Source of the DNA: Pempheris klunzingeri
Taxonomy: Eukaryota > Chordata > Actinopteri > Acropomatiformes > Pempheridae
Assembly (NCBI RefSeq): GCF_042242105.1
Contig: NC_092019.1
Span: 14,262,328-14,326,327, forward strand
Reading direction: 5' to 3'
DNA: 64,000 nt
Both the position numbers and the translations under genes were made by a program. Under the pieces are notes generated by a model. It was not told the origin of the DNA. It searched no databases and worked only from the letters and a program-made list of their open reading frames with translations. Below, in pieces: positions 37,801 to 50,560 of this stretch; position 1 is the stretch's first letter; every line of letters begins with the position of its first letter.

Positions 37801-38902
37801 TCCACATGAAGTTCAGGTTATTGAATATTAACATTCTGTTTTGTTTCAGGCTGCTAAAATCTGTAACAATATGCTTCTAGCTATTGGAATGATTGGGACT
37901 TCAGAGACAATGAACTTGGGAATCAGGTGAACACATTAAAATAACAGCATATGCAGTCATTTTTCAATCATGACCACAGTAGCTTTGCACTTTGTGTCAG
38001 TAAAATGGAATTTGCCTTCACTCACAGACTTGGTCTCGATCCCAAACTGTTGGCCAAGATCCTGAACATGAGTTCAGGTCGATGCTGGTCCAGCGACACC
38101 TACAACCCTGTTCCTGGGGTCATGGAGGGAGTCCCATCTGGGAATAACTACCAGGGAGGCTTCGGCACCCAGCTGATGGCTAAGGTCAGTTTAATGACTT
38201 GTTACACCTTCCTGAACTGTACGTTCCTGCATTTCATTAGAGCTTTAGTGGTACACCTTTTAGGTATGTGCATTTTGACCGCGTCATCACAAATTTGAAA
38301 AAATAAAAAGCATTTTATGTCCATAAGAGTTATGTTTCCTCTACTAAGTTTGGAGAAATCATTTGTTCCTAATATCCATAATATTTTTAGGACGAAAGAC
38401 TATAAAAATGTGTTCATTAAGTGGATTTGTGTCATTCATATCCTCTTTATGTATCAGATCCATTGTGAGTCAGTCAGTCAGGCTCATTTCTGTGTCATAT
38501 GTTCTGCATGTGACGGGGGTGTTTTTTAAAAAAAAGAAATTTCTATTTTAGGTGGCACCACTTAAAATGATGCAGTGAGCTATTCAGCAGGAGTTTACAT
38601 CCCCCCTTAGAAGGGAATCAAGCCCATATTATTACAACATAGAAAAAAAATCTTTGCGGTATGTGGACTGGTGGTTTTTGGGTTTAGAGTTTAATTTTCT
38701 GCTCTGTTGGTTTTTCATATGTATGTTTGCTTTTCTTTTTCAGGATCTAGGTCTCGCACAGAACACAGCCACCAACACAAAGACTCCTGTCCCTCTCGGC
38801 TCCTTAGCCCATCAGATCTACCGTATGATGTGCGCCCGCGGTTACGCTAATAAAGATTTCTCCTCCGTATTCCAGTTCCTGCGTGAGGAGGAGGGCCAGT
38901 AA
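31882..38902 (+). CDS. hibadhb: HIBADH 3-hydroxyisobutyrate dehydrogenase, eight exons, 329 aa
   Basis: Exons: 31882-31951, 32981-33141, 33252-33361, 33456-33577, 37525-37658, 37850-37926, 38028-38184, 38744-38902. All are GT-AG and total 990 nt ending TAA. The mitochondrial matrix enzyme oxidises 3-hydroxyisobutyrate to methylmalonate semialdehyde with NAD+ in valine breakdown. Residues 1-30 are basic and hydroxylated with no acidic cluster, fitting a mitochondrial presequence. The Rossmann motif is GLGNMG at 39-44, the substrate-binding signature DAPVSGG at 149-155, and the catalytic lysine K202 in AAKICNN. The C-terminal half ([47 protein letters not shown]) closely matches vertebrate HIBADH (human 336 aa as I recall). 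Intron 4 (3.9 kb) holds SINE and LINE remnants. Confidence 0.95.
32741..32798. repeat. 58-bp near-perfect palindrome
   Basis: Two 29-nt arms (32741-32769, 32770-32798) are reverse complements with a single mismatch and no spacer, centred on TTTAAATTTAAA. It lies in HIBADH intron 1. Confidence 0.9.
33700..33958 (+). mobile_element. tRNA-derived SINE, nearly full length
   Basis: The head shows a tRNA-like A box (TGTGGCTCAGAGGCAGAG) and a B-box-like GGTTCCAGTCC spaced as in tRNA promoters. The body has GGGCAAGACCCTGAACTCC and the tail GTGTAAAAGTGCTTTGAGTG with GACTAGACAGGCGCTGCACA, typical of a widespread percomorph SINE. It lies in HIBADH intron 4, same strand. It is moderately diverged, with a degenerate B box, so probably not active. 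Confidence 0.8.
35371..35558 (+). mobile_element. 5'-truncated copy of the same SINE family
   Basis: It starts inside the body (ATCAAGATACTGAAGCCCAG), continues with GAGTGTAGTGTAAAAGCACT and ends with GACTAGAAAGGAGCTATACA and AATACAGTCCATTTGCCTTA, parallel to the copy at 33700-33958. The tRNA-like head is missing, as in typical incomplete reverse transcription. Confidence 0.75.
36325..36760 (+). mobile_element. 3' remnant of a LINE ORF2 (L2/Rex1-like)
   Basis: In one + frame it reads [24 protein letters not shown], which matches the conserved LDYCN...LQ.VQNAAAR block near the C-terminus of the reverse transcriptase of L2/Rex1-type LINEs. Downstream ATGTTACACCCATCTTGGCC and TCTCCATTGGCTTCCTGTAA also match this family's DNA. 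The fragment is eroded, with frame breaks after about 30 codons, and is inactive. Confidence 0.7.
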
Positions 38903-39490
38903 TGTCAGCCTCCACACCGTCCACAGCCTTGCCAGCCCTGGCCCTGCACAGGACTAACATAGTGTAGTTAGGGTGTATTTCGCCCTGAGGACTTTTTTTT
39001 TTTTTTTTTCTTTCTTTTTTTTTTTTCTTCTCAAAGTTGTGAAAGACATGAAGCCAACAGAGCTCCAACACAACCTAACAGATCGTGTGTGCACTTCACT
39101 CCTGCTGGAAATCGTGTTTCCTGTGTGATCTAGCCTTTTTAAAAACGCAACACTCCTTTCAGTTTTAGAAGTATGTGAATTGTCAGATATACAGAAGATG
39201 CAAAAAACTTAGCAGACTATCACGCAGTGGCAGCTCTGCAGATCCTGCTACTTAAAATGCAAAGAGTTTGGGAAGCTGTGATGTTAAGAGGACAATTAGT
39301 TTGTTTTTCAAGGCTGAACAGCTGCAAACACAGTTTAGTCTCCACATATTTATCTATTGTTTGTGATCATTTCTTTACGTTGCCGTTATTTTCTGTTCAT
39401 GGGGGTTACTTCTCTCAACAGTGAAACTGTTACTTTGGATAAGAGTGTCATATCATATCCTGATAGGAAATAAAGACAAATCGTGATGTA
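38903..39490 (+). other. hibadhb: HIBADH 3'UTR with poly(A) signal
   Basis: Sequence from the TAA at 38900-38902 to the AATAAA at 39469-39474. It includes a long T-rich tract (38992-39027). Confidence 0.6.
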
Positions 39491-42400
39491 AATCATCAGA
39501 CAATTAATTCACCACTTTCCTTTGGATTCAATTTTTCCATCTGTGAATTTGAACTTAAGTGAAATATAAGCATACCTTTTTAAATCTGGAAGTGCCATAA
39601 ATTCTGTTTTCTCGGTTTAACTCTCAGATTCAAAGGGAAGAGCTTTATGTGGACGCTGCTTAAATGACTGAATGTATGCAGCGCGTAAATGCAGCCAAAC
39701 ACCAGACGCAGAGGATGATGGATACTTATTCTCGCAACGAAAATGGCAATTTAAATTCTAAATGTATCGTATTTGGACAAGCATTTTGCCTCGTGTGCTC
39801 ACTGATGCCGTGCACACGATAAAATGCTGCAGGAACAGCCTTGGCTACAGAAACGTGAGGCCAGAGCTGCACGCGATTTTCTCCAATTAAAGACCACGTC
39901 AACTTTTTTTTTTTCTCTTAAAACTCAATTATCCAACACCCCCTGCCCCACTGCTAGAATTTAATCTCTGATGAAGATTATGATGTTCATAATGCATATT
40001 TCCAATCGAACTGCAACTGTGAAACAAAGCTGTGACTTGAGTGTCCCATCATGCAGCCAGCTTTACTGTTTTTGGGACGCGGACCACTCCTCTATCCGGG
40101 CTTTAGGCCAGACCAGGAGGGCGGCACGTTTCTGATCTAGTTTGCCAAGAGCCACTGAGGGGCCAAGGTGCCACAGGTCAGGCGATCACAAGACAAACCC
40201 ATAAAAAGTCCATTAAGCACTGTAGGCTAAGAGCCCTGTTGTCATCTACTTGATAGGTACTGCAAACAGAGCAGCACTTTGGTCTCAGGCCTCCAGCAGA
40301 CACACACACACACTCTCATACTCATACATACATACATGCATGCATGCATTGCATACATACATACACCCAGCCTGACATCATCTGCTGCAGCGCTGCACGT
40401 CATCCCTCCTGCCTCTTCACCACATTTGAATGAGCTGCATTTTTGCATATAGGCACATATTGCATATGCGCATCAGCCAAAAGACTCATCCAGTCTTCAA
40501 GTTGGACCGAGTGTGGATGTTTTATCCAAACACTGAAGACTTGTCACAAAACATCTTGGTTTTTTTTGCCTGTTCCAAATGCAACAAAGCGAAGTTTTTA
40601 GTTTGCTTTTCCATTTTGCGTTGGGAGCAACGACAGCTTCAGTTTGCTATATTACAAAATACACGTGTATATATTCTGCTTTTTAAAGCCTTGTAAATCA
40701 TTAGACCAAAACAATCAAACTTACTGCAATCACAACATTGTCGATACAATAATCAATAATCAGTTTTTATTAAGTCCGAGTCCGGTTTGCCGTCATAGAT
40801 ACACTTTCATCTGTATTCATTTTGAATGAGCAGAATTATTTCAGAGTAATTGTACAAACTGTAGCATGTTAGTTGTAAACTGGCGCAGCTTTTCGGCTTT
40901 CATTTAAAGAGACGAGTGATAATTAAGAGTATAATTAAAGAGTGTAGAGATCCACGTCGTTTTCATTCTTCCTGTCTGAGCCCGTAGCACTCTGGTTTAT
41001 CATGGACTAGTTTTTGAAGAAACTGAAGTAGCTTCATCTTGGCTCACTGGCACATTTGCATGTAGGCTAAGAGGAGAAGACCCGTGTGTGTGTGTGTGTG
41101 TTGACGGCACATTTAATTTTTTTTTGTTAAAATGACTTAACTGCTGAGATAATAACCAGCTGCTGTGTAGGTACAGAAAGACAGCTGCCCTCCAAAGTGT
41201 GAACAACATGGCTGAGGTGATTCCCGTTCAGCCAATACTCTTTTTCTTAATAAGTTTCATGCGAAATCTAAGAAAGTGACACGTATTTTCCATCCAAAGT
41301 GTAATGTGTTATAGTTGTAATTAAAAAAAAAAAAAAAGTCGGTTATCAACAAACAACAGTACAATAAAAACAAAAATCAGACAAACTATTCAGTTACATA
41401 AAATATTGTGGCTTTTCCCTGAAATGTAGACCACTGCTCACTCCTGCCTACAAGCCATGAACTTGGGCCATAAAGATTTACAGCCTCAAAAGGTGGGAAA
41501 ACTCTATTAAAAATAGAAGGTGCTCAAATTTAGGTGGGGATCCATTTCTCTGCGTCTGTGGCCTCACCTTGGAAATAAAACAAAAATGAATTCTGAAAGT
41601 TAAGTCAGTATTTTGCTTGTCACTAATCTCAACCCTCGCGTCCACGTTCACCTCCCCAGTCTGTCACAGCTCTCCCACACTGCTGAACGTTTCGGTGCCA
41701 CATATAGACCAAACCGAAAACAGCATTTTACTTTCATTCGTGCACTACAGAATCGTACTCCTGAAGGATTTGTTTATGTATCGCATATGTGGCCCCTCCA
41801 CAAAAAAAGAGACTGTTTTTAGCTCTGCGTCCTGCGTAAACAGTAGCCCACCTATGGAGGCATTTTACGCAGAAGGTAGAAACATGCAGGCGTGTTGAAG
41901 AACTGTTTCTTTTCCTGTTAGATTTTACTCTAGTGTAAGGAGAAAAATAATTCATCCTCATCTTCGATTTCGACCATCAAATACCAGTCGTTTCTTTTCT
42001 TACAGCAAAAGTCTGGCAGGGTCATAATTCAAACCGTGGATAACAAGTAAATGTAACTTGTGTTTTAAAAAAAAACGAGCACAGTCTGTGGATGAGATTT
42101 CCCTCTCGGTATTTAGCGGTGTTTTCTCCTCGGGCTTCTTGGCGTGAGGTGCCTATTTGGCCAGACTGCAACTTTCAACTTGACCTTGGCCTCCAGCCGC
42201 GTCTAACCCGTATGAGGAAGAGTGCAGCCAAATGTGACATGCTTTTGGTATTTTGCTGACACTGAACTTAATGTCTACGTTAACACGTTGCAGGGCCAAA
42301 TGTGAGGATGATTAAACTCACTATTGATGTTATAATACGCCTTTGAAATATTTGCATGGCACATTGGTTTGTTTTAATTCTGTAATTTGAATCCGCCTGA

Positions 42401-43007
42401 ATAATCAAAACCTGAAAGCCTCTTTCTAAGACAGTCAGTCAGTTCAGATCATTTGAAAACATGCCGGTACATTTAGTTAACTTCTGGCCTTAGACTGAAA
42501 GCACATAAAAAGCCCCATCTTAAGATATAAAAGATTATTTTGAATCCACATATCCGAAATCATTTTGCTTCATTCTTAAGATTAAGAGCTTGTGCAGCCA
42601 GAATGACGCGCAATTACGCACCGTTCCAAAATCTAATATATGAAATAGTTTTTCCTCAAATAAGCGTGTCGGGATGGCACTACGCGGAACACAAGCCTGC
42701 TTTTACATCACAGGTTCACTCCGTTTCCAATAGCACTTTGTTTGGAAAATATCCTTAAGGCTTCTTTGCTTAAAAGAAGAATATACTGATGTAGAATATA
42801 TCTTCACAAAGATACAGTTTAATTTGCGTTATCTGATGTCTAGACGTTTATCATCTCCTTTGCATATCACGTGTTTGGCCCTGGCCAATAACCTTGCGAT
42901 CTTTATGTACTCAGGCGTGTTGGTATCGTTACTCTCTCTGAGTCCCTGTCTCTGCTCAGTCGAGGGGATTTTGAAAAAGAGTTGGTCGTCTCGATGTAGG
43001 GCATGCT
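39491..43007. other. HIBADH-Hoxa13 intergenic region, no Evx1
   Basis: This 3.5 kb is where evx1 sits in the ancestral order. I find no homeobox reading frame (no WFQNRR on either strand) between 38903 and 43007. It holds short CA/CATG repeats (40300-40365), a GT tract (41082-41102), an A run (41322-41337) and several ordered islands (39740-39900, 42090-42260, 42830-43000) that may be regulatory. No gene is supported. Confidence 0.6.
42838..43007 (+). promoter_or_regulatory. Hoxa13 proximal promoter region
   Basis: Directly upstream of the Hoxa13 ATG lie ATCACGTGTTTGG (an E-box-type CACGTG, near 42868-42875) and GGCCAATAACC (a CCAAT box, near 42884), followed by CTTTATGTACTC, a Hox/Cdx-type site. 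This density of sites just before the start supports a promoter; the exact transcript start is unknown. Confidence 0.4.
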
Positions 43008-44105
43008 ATGACCGCTTCATTACTCCTCCACTCGCACTGGATTGACCCGGTGATGTTTCTCTACGACAGCGGCTTGGATGAAAGAAGCAAGAACATGGAA
43101 GGATTTACTGGAGGCAATTTTGCTGCGAACCAGTGCAGGAATTTGTTAGCGCATCCAACCTCGCTGGCTCCGAGCAACACCTACACCGCTAGTGAGGTGC
43201 CAGTCTCTGGCATGGGGGAGCCTGGCAAACAGTGCAGCCCCTGTTCTGCCACTCAGAGCTCGCCCAATGCGTCTTTGCCCTATGGATACTTTGGCAGCAG
43301 TTATTACCCATGCAGGATGTCACACGGCAGCGTCAAGGCTTGCGCGCAGCCCTCAGGTTATGGCGATAAATACATGGACTCAGCGGTCTCTGGTGAGGAG
43401 TTCTCAACCAGGGCGAAGGAATTTGCGTTTTATCAGGGCTACTCCTCAGCTCCTTACCAGCCCAGCTACTTGGACGTCCCTGTCGTGCCTGCGCTGAGTG
43501 CTCCATCTGAGCCAAGACACGAGTCTCTGCTGCCCATGGAGCCCTACCAGCCGTGGGCCATCACTAATGGCTGGAGCGGTCAAGTTTACTGCACCAAGGA
43601 GCAGCCACAGTCAAATCCTCTGTGGAAATCCTCTTTACAAGGTACTTTTATTGTTTTATTGTCACAGAAATATGCATTGTTGAAGGGAATGTGCAGATAA
43701 ACTCGCAAAATATGTGTATGTTATGTCTAATGTTGATATTTAATACTGCATCCGAACGACAAAAATAGTAGAGAATTAAAAGTTTCAGCTGAAAAAGAAA
43801 ATTTTCGTTTTCTGTGTGATGCAGTCGAGCCTGTTTAAATGTGCTGCTGCGTTTCTGTGTCCACAGACACTGTATCAGGAGGAGACAGCTCGATCCGCCG
43901 TGGGAGAAAGAAGCGTGTGCCATACACCAAGGTGCAGCTCAAGGAACTGGAAAGGGAGTACGCAGCCAATAAATTCATCACCAAGGACAAAAGGAGGAGG
44001 ATATCAGCCCAGACAAACCTGACAGAGAGACAAGTGACAATCTGGTTTCAGAACAGGCGAGTAAAGGAGAAGAAAGTCGTCAATAAATTCAAGAGCTCCA
44101 GTTAG
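43008..44105 (+). CDS. hoxa13b: Hoxa13 homeobox transcription factor, two exons, 290 aa
   Basis: Exons 43008-43641 and 43867-44105, GT-AG, 873 nt ending TAG. The start was chosen because [20 protein letters not shown] matches the MTASVLLHPRWIEP start of vertebrate HOXA13; a downstream ATG at 43053 is internal. The N-terminal region carries the HoxA13 domain ([47 protein letters not shown]) and lacks the polyalanine tracts of mammals. The homeodomain is residues 224-283 ([10 protein letters not shown] to [10 protein letters not shown]), with the Hox13-type [11 protein letters not shown] helix 3. The protein acts in the nucleus in distal fin, hindgut and genital patterning (family knowledge). 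AATAAA lies at 45014-45019. It is the first Hox gene of the cluster. The a13 identity is firm; the 'b' is inferred from evx1 absence. Confidence 0.93.
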
Positions 44106-47100
44106 CTCTGGGGATACCGAAAACAGGAGGTGACGGGCGGACATGGATGTGCCTTCATCCAAAAAACTGTGCTATAATTTATTACATTGTATGACCGGTT
44201 TCTTTGTCGCCAGAGCGGCTCTGTTTTGACCTACACGTTTCCTTCCTCGCGTTTTAATTGGAACCAGTCGGTGCGGCCTGCTGACACAAGGTCGGAAATG
44301 GTTTGCAGCATTTTGACTTAGGAGTTGCTGCGATGGATGCAAGATCTCCTTAAAGTATCCACCAAAACAATAATAGATTCTGCCTTGAAGGCATGAGACA
44401 CATCGAGCAATCCTGCTTTTTTTTTTTTTTAAATCCCATTTATTCCAGTCCAGAAATTAAGACTGAAGCCGCTGGAATCGGTGACAATAACCTTTTTTCT
44501 TCTGCAGACAGTGAAGCAGCGGTGAACAAATAGGTGGCTAACATCACAAACATTAAAGAAACAATTAATCTCACATTATATTTTCAGCGTTACACCACGA
44601 AAATAAGAGGAAAACTAAAATGCCTCTCCATACTCTTTGCATAAGCAACAGCAGCCTGCAATGCTTCTTGGGTGTATACATAATTTCAATTCTCCGCAGT
44701 TTGGGAGCTTGACTTTACACACACATCCCTGTCTTTAAACATTAAACAGCTCCATCTTAAATAAGCTTCTGTCTGCTGTTAAGCCTGAGCATTTCAATAA
44801 GTTTGAAATACTTTGTCCATGTCACAGTTTTTTTTTCTTCACACAGGGTTTTTGCTCACAGTAACATGCTGACAGGCATTTTCTGCCTGTCGGTCAACAG
44901 TGCTTTTGCAGGAGACTTCTGAAAACGTAGGCATATTTAAACATGTAAATACTATCTGACTGCAACTATCTATTCTCCCTTTTTTTTTGACTGCAATAGC
45001 CAACGTTTTTGACAATAAATGTTTGACAGACGCGATGTGATCTTGTCGTTTTCATTCAATATTTTATTTCTAGTCCAAATTAGACATGAAAGTCTGACTG
45101 ATCAAGCGGGAGCTTTACAAATCCTTTTCATGGTAAAATGGCACATGGCTGCAGTGTATTTCCTGAAGTGATGATGGTGTATTTAGGCCAACAGGCCTGC
45201 GTGTGGAGCCCAGAGTCTCTGAGGGTTTGAGCCATTGAGAGTTTATATCGCCATCTAGTGGCGAAGTGCTGTCAGCACAGTGTCTTCCCACAGACTGTAG
45301 TCTGTGCATGTGTCTGTATGTCTGTCTGTACTCCCACAGAGGAGTGTGTGTGTGTGTGTGTGTGTGTATAAATGCTTATCATTTATACCTAATCAGTCTA
45401 CTGGTTATTAGTAAAAATTAAAAAAAAAAGATGTGGCAAATCAACTTTAACAGTTAAGGTATTATTTTAATTCTTTCTTCAGTAATAACTACAATATGAG
45501 TTTTTAGGATACTGTACAAATATTTTAGCACCGCAGCAAATTATAGGCTGTCAAAATTATTGGTACACAAGTATATTAATGACAGATTTGACAAAGTCAT
45601 GAGACAGCGCGGAAGAGAAGATAATGATCACTTATTATTGCTCTTACTTGTGTTCACATTAAGACATTAAGATGTTTGAACATATTTTCGCTTTTTTTTT
45701 TTACTTAGATTAAATAAAACTAAAAGTTTTCAGTTATCCGTCAAACCTCTCCCTCCGTCTGTCACTGATGGATCATTTCTTATACACGTGTACACGCTTT
45801 TTCTGTAGGTTTTTCGTTGAGTGTAATTCAAAATTTCGTTTCTAAAATGTCGTTCGAATTTGTAAAAAACATTATTGAATTCACGCTCATTCTTATTAAT
45901 CAATGCTCAATCGAAAATCAATACAGAAAAGTCGCAGCCTGTTTTATTTGTGTGTAAATTCATTCAAGTCTCAACTCGACCTTCAGGAAGAGACACGTGT
46001 TGCAGAACAAACGGAGATTAGGTCCATTTCATCAGGGAGCAAACACCGTCTGAAAAGCTGGATGGAAACAAAAACATTTGATATAAAATAATCACCTCGG
46101 TGTGTGTGACAGTTTGCGGAGGAATATTCGTCTGTTAGTCCGCTAACAGCGCCTCACCTTTTACGCACAGCTCTTTTTCTCTCTCTATAATTGCATAATG
46201 GTGTTAACACGAACCACAATATCTTAATACGACCACTTCAACCTATTGCTATACACTATCCCATTCATTCACGTTGTTGGCGGAACCTGTAAATATTTTT
46301 TTTCTTCTATAAAAATTAAATGATTAAAAAAGTAGTCCGGGCCGTGGCACTGACCTCCCGACTTTCCAACTTCCCTCGTGCCAAACCGTGAGGTTGCCAG
46401 TTAATTTTTCCTGTCCGGCTGGATTTGGATTTGCAGCGCTGGTTTGCTCCATATAAAGGAGCATTTGTTGCAGTGAGGAGGCAGCACCCTCGGGTGAGTG
46501 TCACCCTCTCGGCTCAGTCACACGCATACAAGTATTTAGCTGACAATAGGAGGCTTCTGTTACAGATGATCAGTTTAGAGAACTGGATGTTTTTTTTTTC
46601 AGGCATCTGAGCTGCTTTCACTGATCCAGGTGTCATGTTGGTGTAAATGTCCCTTTAGACACCTTCCTCTGCGGATTTCTGACAGACAGACGCTGTACTC
46701 CTCTCTGTTGTTCTGTGTCATTGCTCCCCCTAACAGCCAAGCAGGTTAGTGCACCTACATGCGCAAAGACCCGTATGCAGGCCTGCTGTGTGCTGCTGGA
46801 AGGATCAGTGACACTGATGGCAATAAGCACAGAACTAACATCTAAAATATCAGATAATAATGAATGATCCTAATCAAATAGCGAGAACTTGCTGAACAGA
46901 CACGTTTCCATTATCCAAGGAGGGAATCAGAGCCAGAAAAGTATTTATTACTGTAAGTGTTTACTTATTTAAGATCATTTAATATTTACAGTATGAATCA
47001 TTGTCATCTTATGTGTGTAATGCTCAAAGTTTTACCTGAACACTTTTATGGTGTGTGTGTGTGTGTGTGTGTTTGGGTGGGATGAGGTGGTGTTGAACGT

Positions 47101-50100
47101 TGTGCAATGAACCTCAGACAAAAACGAAAATCTTAATTTATGAATCAAATACAGTTAGAACAAAAAGGAAAATCTCCAAAAACCAGAACATTAATGAGAC
47201 GGAGTTGGCACTGACACACCATCAGCTCTGGGTATTTTTTTTTTTTTTTCCATAATCAAATGCATGAACACTTTTCAATTTGAATGGAAATGTTCTGTTG
47301 ATTTACTTTTGTCTCTGGCTACTGGGACATTTAATCTGAGTGTTTTTCCCCCAGTGTTTGTGGCACCACACCACATGCTGTAACCGTGTCTCAGACAGGT
47401 AGTGGGCCTGATGTGTGTTGGTGGGACCTGCTGCCTTTCATCACAAACTACCCGACATCCAGACATTCATGGGTGAACGTGAGGTGGAATTTGTGAATCA
47501 AGGAAGTTTTATTAGGTTTTTTTTTAAAGTTTTTAAGTTGTTTAGCTTCAGCTGTAAACAGTGAACTGCTTCCGGAGAGCCCACCCTGCCCCCAGTCCAT
47601 TATCAGTAAAACCCAACCTGGGATACTTTTTATTTTATCTTGAAAATCCAAACAAAATTATCTAAAATAATCCTGTTTCAGTCAAGTAAAAAAGCTCTAT
47701 TTTGAGTAATAAATCAATGTGCAGCTTGCTTCTTCTTTATGATCATCATGAAGGAGTTTTGAAATATTCTGTTGTTTGAACAGTTTTCTTTGAAGACATA
47801 ATCTGTGATCCACATGTAAACACTGTCGTCCCACCACCACAATTCAAAACACACGCAGGACTGAAACCTGCTGCTGTCACCGTCCTTCTGATTTATAACT
47901 CCTTCAATTCACAGACAAACTGCGTTCAGATTAATAGATATTTCATGTTTTCTTTGTTTACACCAGTGATGCATTTAAATACTGAAACAATTAAGTCACA
48001 CTTAACACAAAACGCTCAAATATGTTGCTCAAACTCTTATGTCGCATAAATACACTTGAATTTATTTCACACAGTAAATCTTAAACGGCACATTTCACCT
48101 AAATATTAGCAAATCTCCCCTAAAGTAAAGGCCGGAGGCGCACACAGATTTTCAGGCAGTTAAACTGAACCACATTCCTCTTCAAGTGTCGAAGGAAAAA
48201 TTCAGGGAAACCAAGAAAAGTGCTTTTACTTTTTAAAAATTGTCCTTTAGCTGCCTCCAAACAGCCATATCATCCACAAATGACCACTAGATCTGAATGT
48301 ATTTTAATATCTTCAGATTTAGTCTTTGCTGCTATAATATTAAATGTGTTCTTTGTGTTTTTATTTCTCCTTCCAACTTTACTGCATCTGAACGATCAGG
48401 CAGCCTCGACTTTCAAAACATGTTATTAACAAAATCAAACAACAGGTTTGATAAATCCCTTTTTTGTGCACAGAATCGACCCCTCTTTTAAACTGGCCTT
48501 TTAAATATTTGGTAAATATATTTTGTGTAAATTAATAATTTCGTCCTTATGCGCCAAAGTGGATTTACAGAAAAAAGAAAAGAGACATTTAAATTTCCTG
48601 GACACATATATTTTGTTTTCCTCATCGCCATAACCGGCTGGAGGTCAAGGTTTACCAGCTTTTCGTTGACACACAGCCTGCATGCTTTAGCGACTGGACC
48701 CTCAAGACAACCATCTCACTTATATCAGTGGATTAATACACATTTACTGGCTCGGGTTAAACCGTGTAACCCAATATTTTTGTGGCTGAAGCTGTTTTAA
48801 AACGGCTGTGTGAGAGGGAGGTTTAATGTGACAAAGTGGGCCACTCCACTCCTGCAGCCTCGGCCTGAGTGCCGTGGCTGCCCCGCGAGCGGCCCAATCA
48901 CTCCCAATAAGAAGAACAGTCCTCATCTCATTTCTAAAGTAGCCTGACACTGTTTTAATCGCCGAGTGAACAGCAGTTTTACATGCCGACGAATGCGTGA
49001 ACGGAGCGAAATCGGTGGAAGCCAAGCAGCAAACCACCTGGGCAGAGTGAAATATTGCACTAATGCTTCCCTGCAGATGACAAATTCACAGGCTTTGATG
49101 TATGAAAAGTGAATTTGGACTAACTTCCAAAAGTGGCTGCATAACGCGATTAGTGGCGTGTGCCCACTTCACACAGCAGTGATGACAAATGAAAATGGAT
49201 GGGAGTGTGGGAATTAGCCCGTGTCCAAACTTTTATACTGGGAGGAGAGAGCAGGCGATACAAAGACTGGACCCCCCCCCCCCTTTTTTTTTTAACCTTT
49301 TTTTGTTATTCATAGGCTGCAAACAACACGTGCATGTTTACATTAAAACGTCAAAGTCAGGCTTTGCAGTGACTGCGTATATATATCAGCTGATTTCCCC
49401 CCCATATGAACTTCTTCCATGCTGCTCCTGGCCCTCTTCCCCCAGCATCTTATTTGCACACTGGTTCAGTGCAAGCAAATATACGTAGATATCAACTTTT
49501 ACGCATAAGAAGACAAAACCGCCCTGCAGATTAAACATGCATTGTGGCACGATGGAGGCTGCTGCAGAGACGAGCTCTGATGATCCTGAAAACAAACACA
49601 AAGCGGCCTCAAGAGAGATACCCACGTCTGACTTTACAGGCTATTGTCTGTTTGTCCTCGGGTGCCAAACTGGACTGGTGCCTGACTGAAGTGCAGCATG
49701 ACTCGCATTACTCCGCCACTTGTGGACTAGATCTGTCTATATATAGCCAGGGGAGCTACATTCAATTCACATAAAGAGCCGACTGATTCATATCTGCCTT
49801 TGGCTCAATGATTGAATAATTCAAAATAGATTTAATTAATTACAATCAGTGACGTCTGTGCTGCACAGGCCCTCGTTTTCTTAAATAAGACGTGTTATAT
49901 CAAACTGAACGTATTCTCTGTTTTAGCTCATTAAATGTCATTTGTGCCACAAATATTAAGACTTACATGCATGACAAGTCTAAATCGCTTTGCCTTGGGA
50001 TTAGAAATGTGAATATCATCTTTAAAATCGTTTAGTCTTCTCCTCGGAGGTTAAGGTGAGGGTTAAGGTGAGGGTTACTTTTAAAAATGAACTTAAAAGG

Positions 50101-50560
50101 TAGAAATTGTCAGGTTAAGCAGCTTGGTGTGAAATTGGATGCAATTGTCTGTTTTGTTCTACCTTGTAATGTTGAAATTCAACGACAACAGTCTGGAGCC
50201 TGATAGACGTGAAGTTACAATGAAAGAAAGCCCTGTTTTAAAATATGTAGCTCTTTCAAAAAAGCCTAAATTGGGTCTAAGCATAATACCCCCTTCGGTA
50301 TTTTTCCCTTCACATACAGCCAAAGGTCTACTTTATAAACTCATTGACTCATATAGCCTACACGTTGAGGCGTAGGCTATCTGTCATTTTGTGCCAGTGG
50401 TCACATGGCTTTGGCCCTCAGGAATGGATAGAGATGGATCCCCACGTCAGCTTGTACGTCTAAGGATTTCTGCTCCACCAGTCTGCCTCAAAGTGACTGG
50501 AGCGCAGCGCCGCGGAGGAACTATGCGAGGATTATTATAGGACGTTTCCAACAGCAGAAT
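44106..50560. other. Hoxa13-Hoxa11 intergenic region
   Basis: 6.5 kb starting with the Hoxa13 3'UTR (poly(A) signal 45014-45019). It holds GT microsatellites (45343-45367, 47051-47071), a C10/T10 run (49272-49291) and a 14-bp direct repeat (GAGGGTTAAGGT type, 50046-50078). The Hoxa11-proximal part (50380-50560), with GTGGTCACATGGCTTTGGCC, looks ordered and is the likely promoter. No gene, transposon or second homeobox is visible. In mammals the equivalent interval is rich in enhancers. Confidence 0.5.

Noticed and set aside
45250-45306. Short CGCCATCTAGTGGCG motif and CACAGACT-GT-AGTCTGTG hairpin after Hoxa13
   Set aside because: The motif recurs in many vertebrate repeats and the 8-bp stem is too short to mean anything alone.
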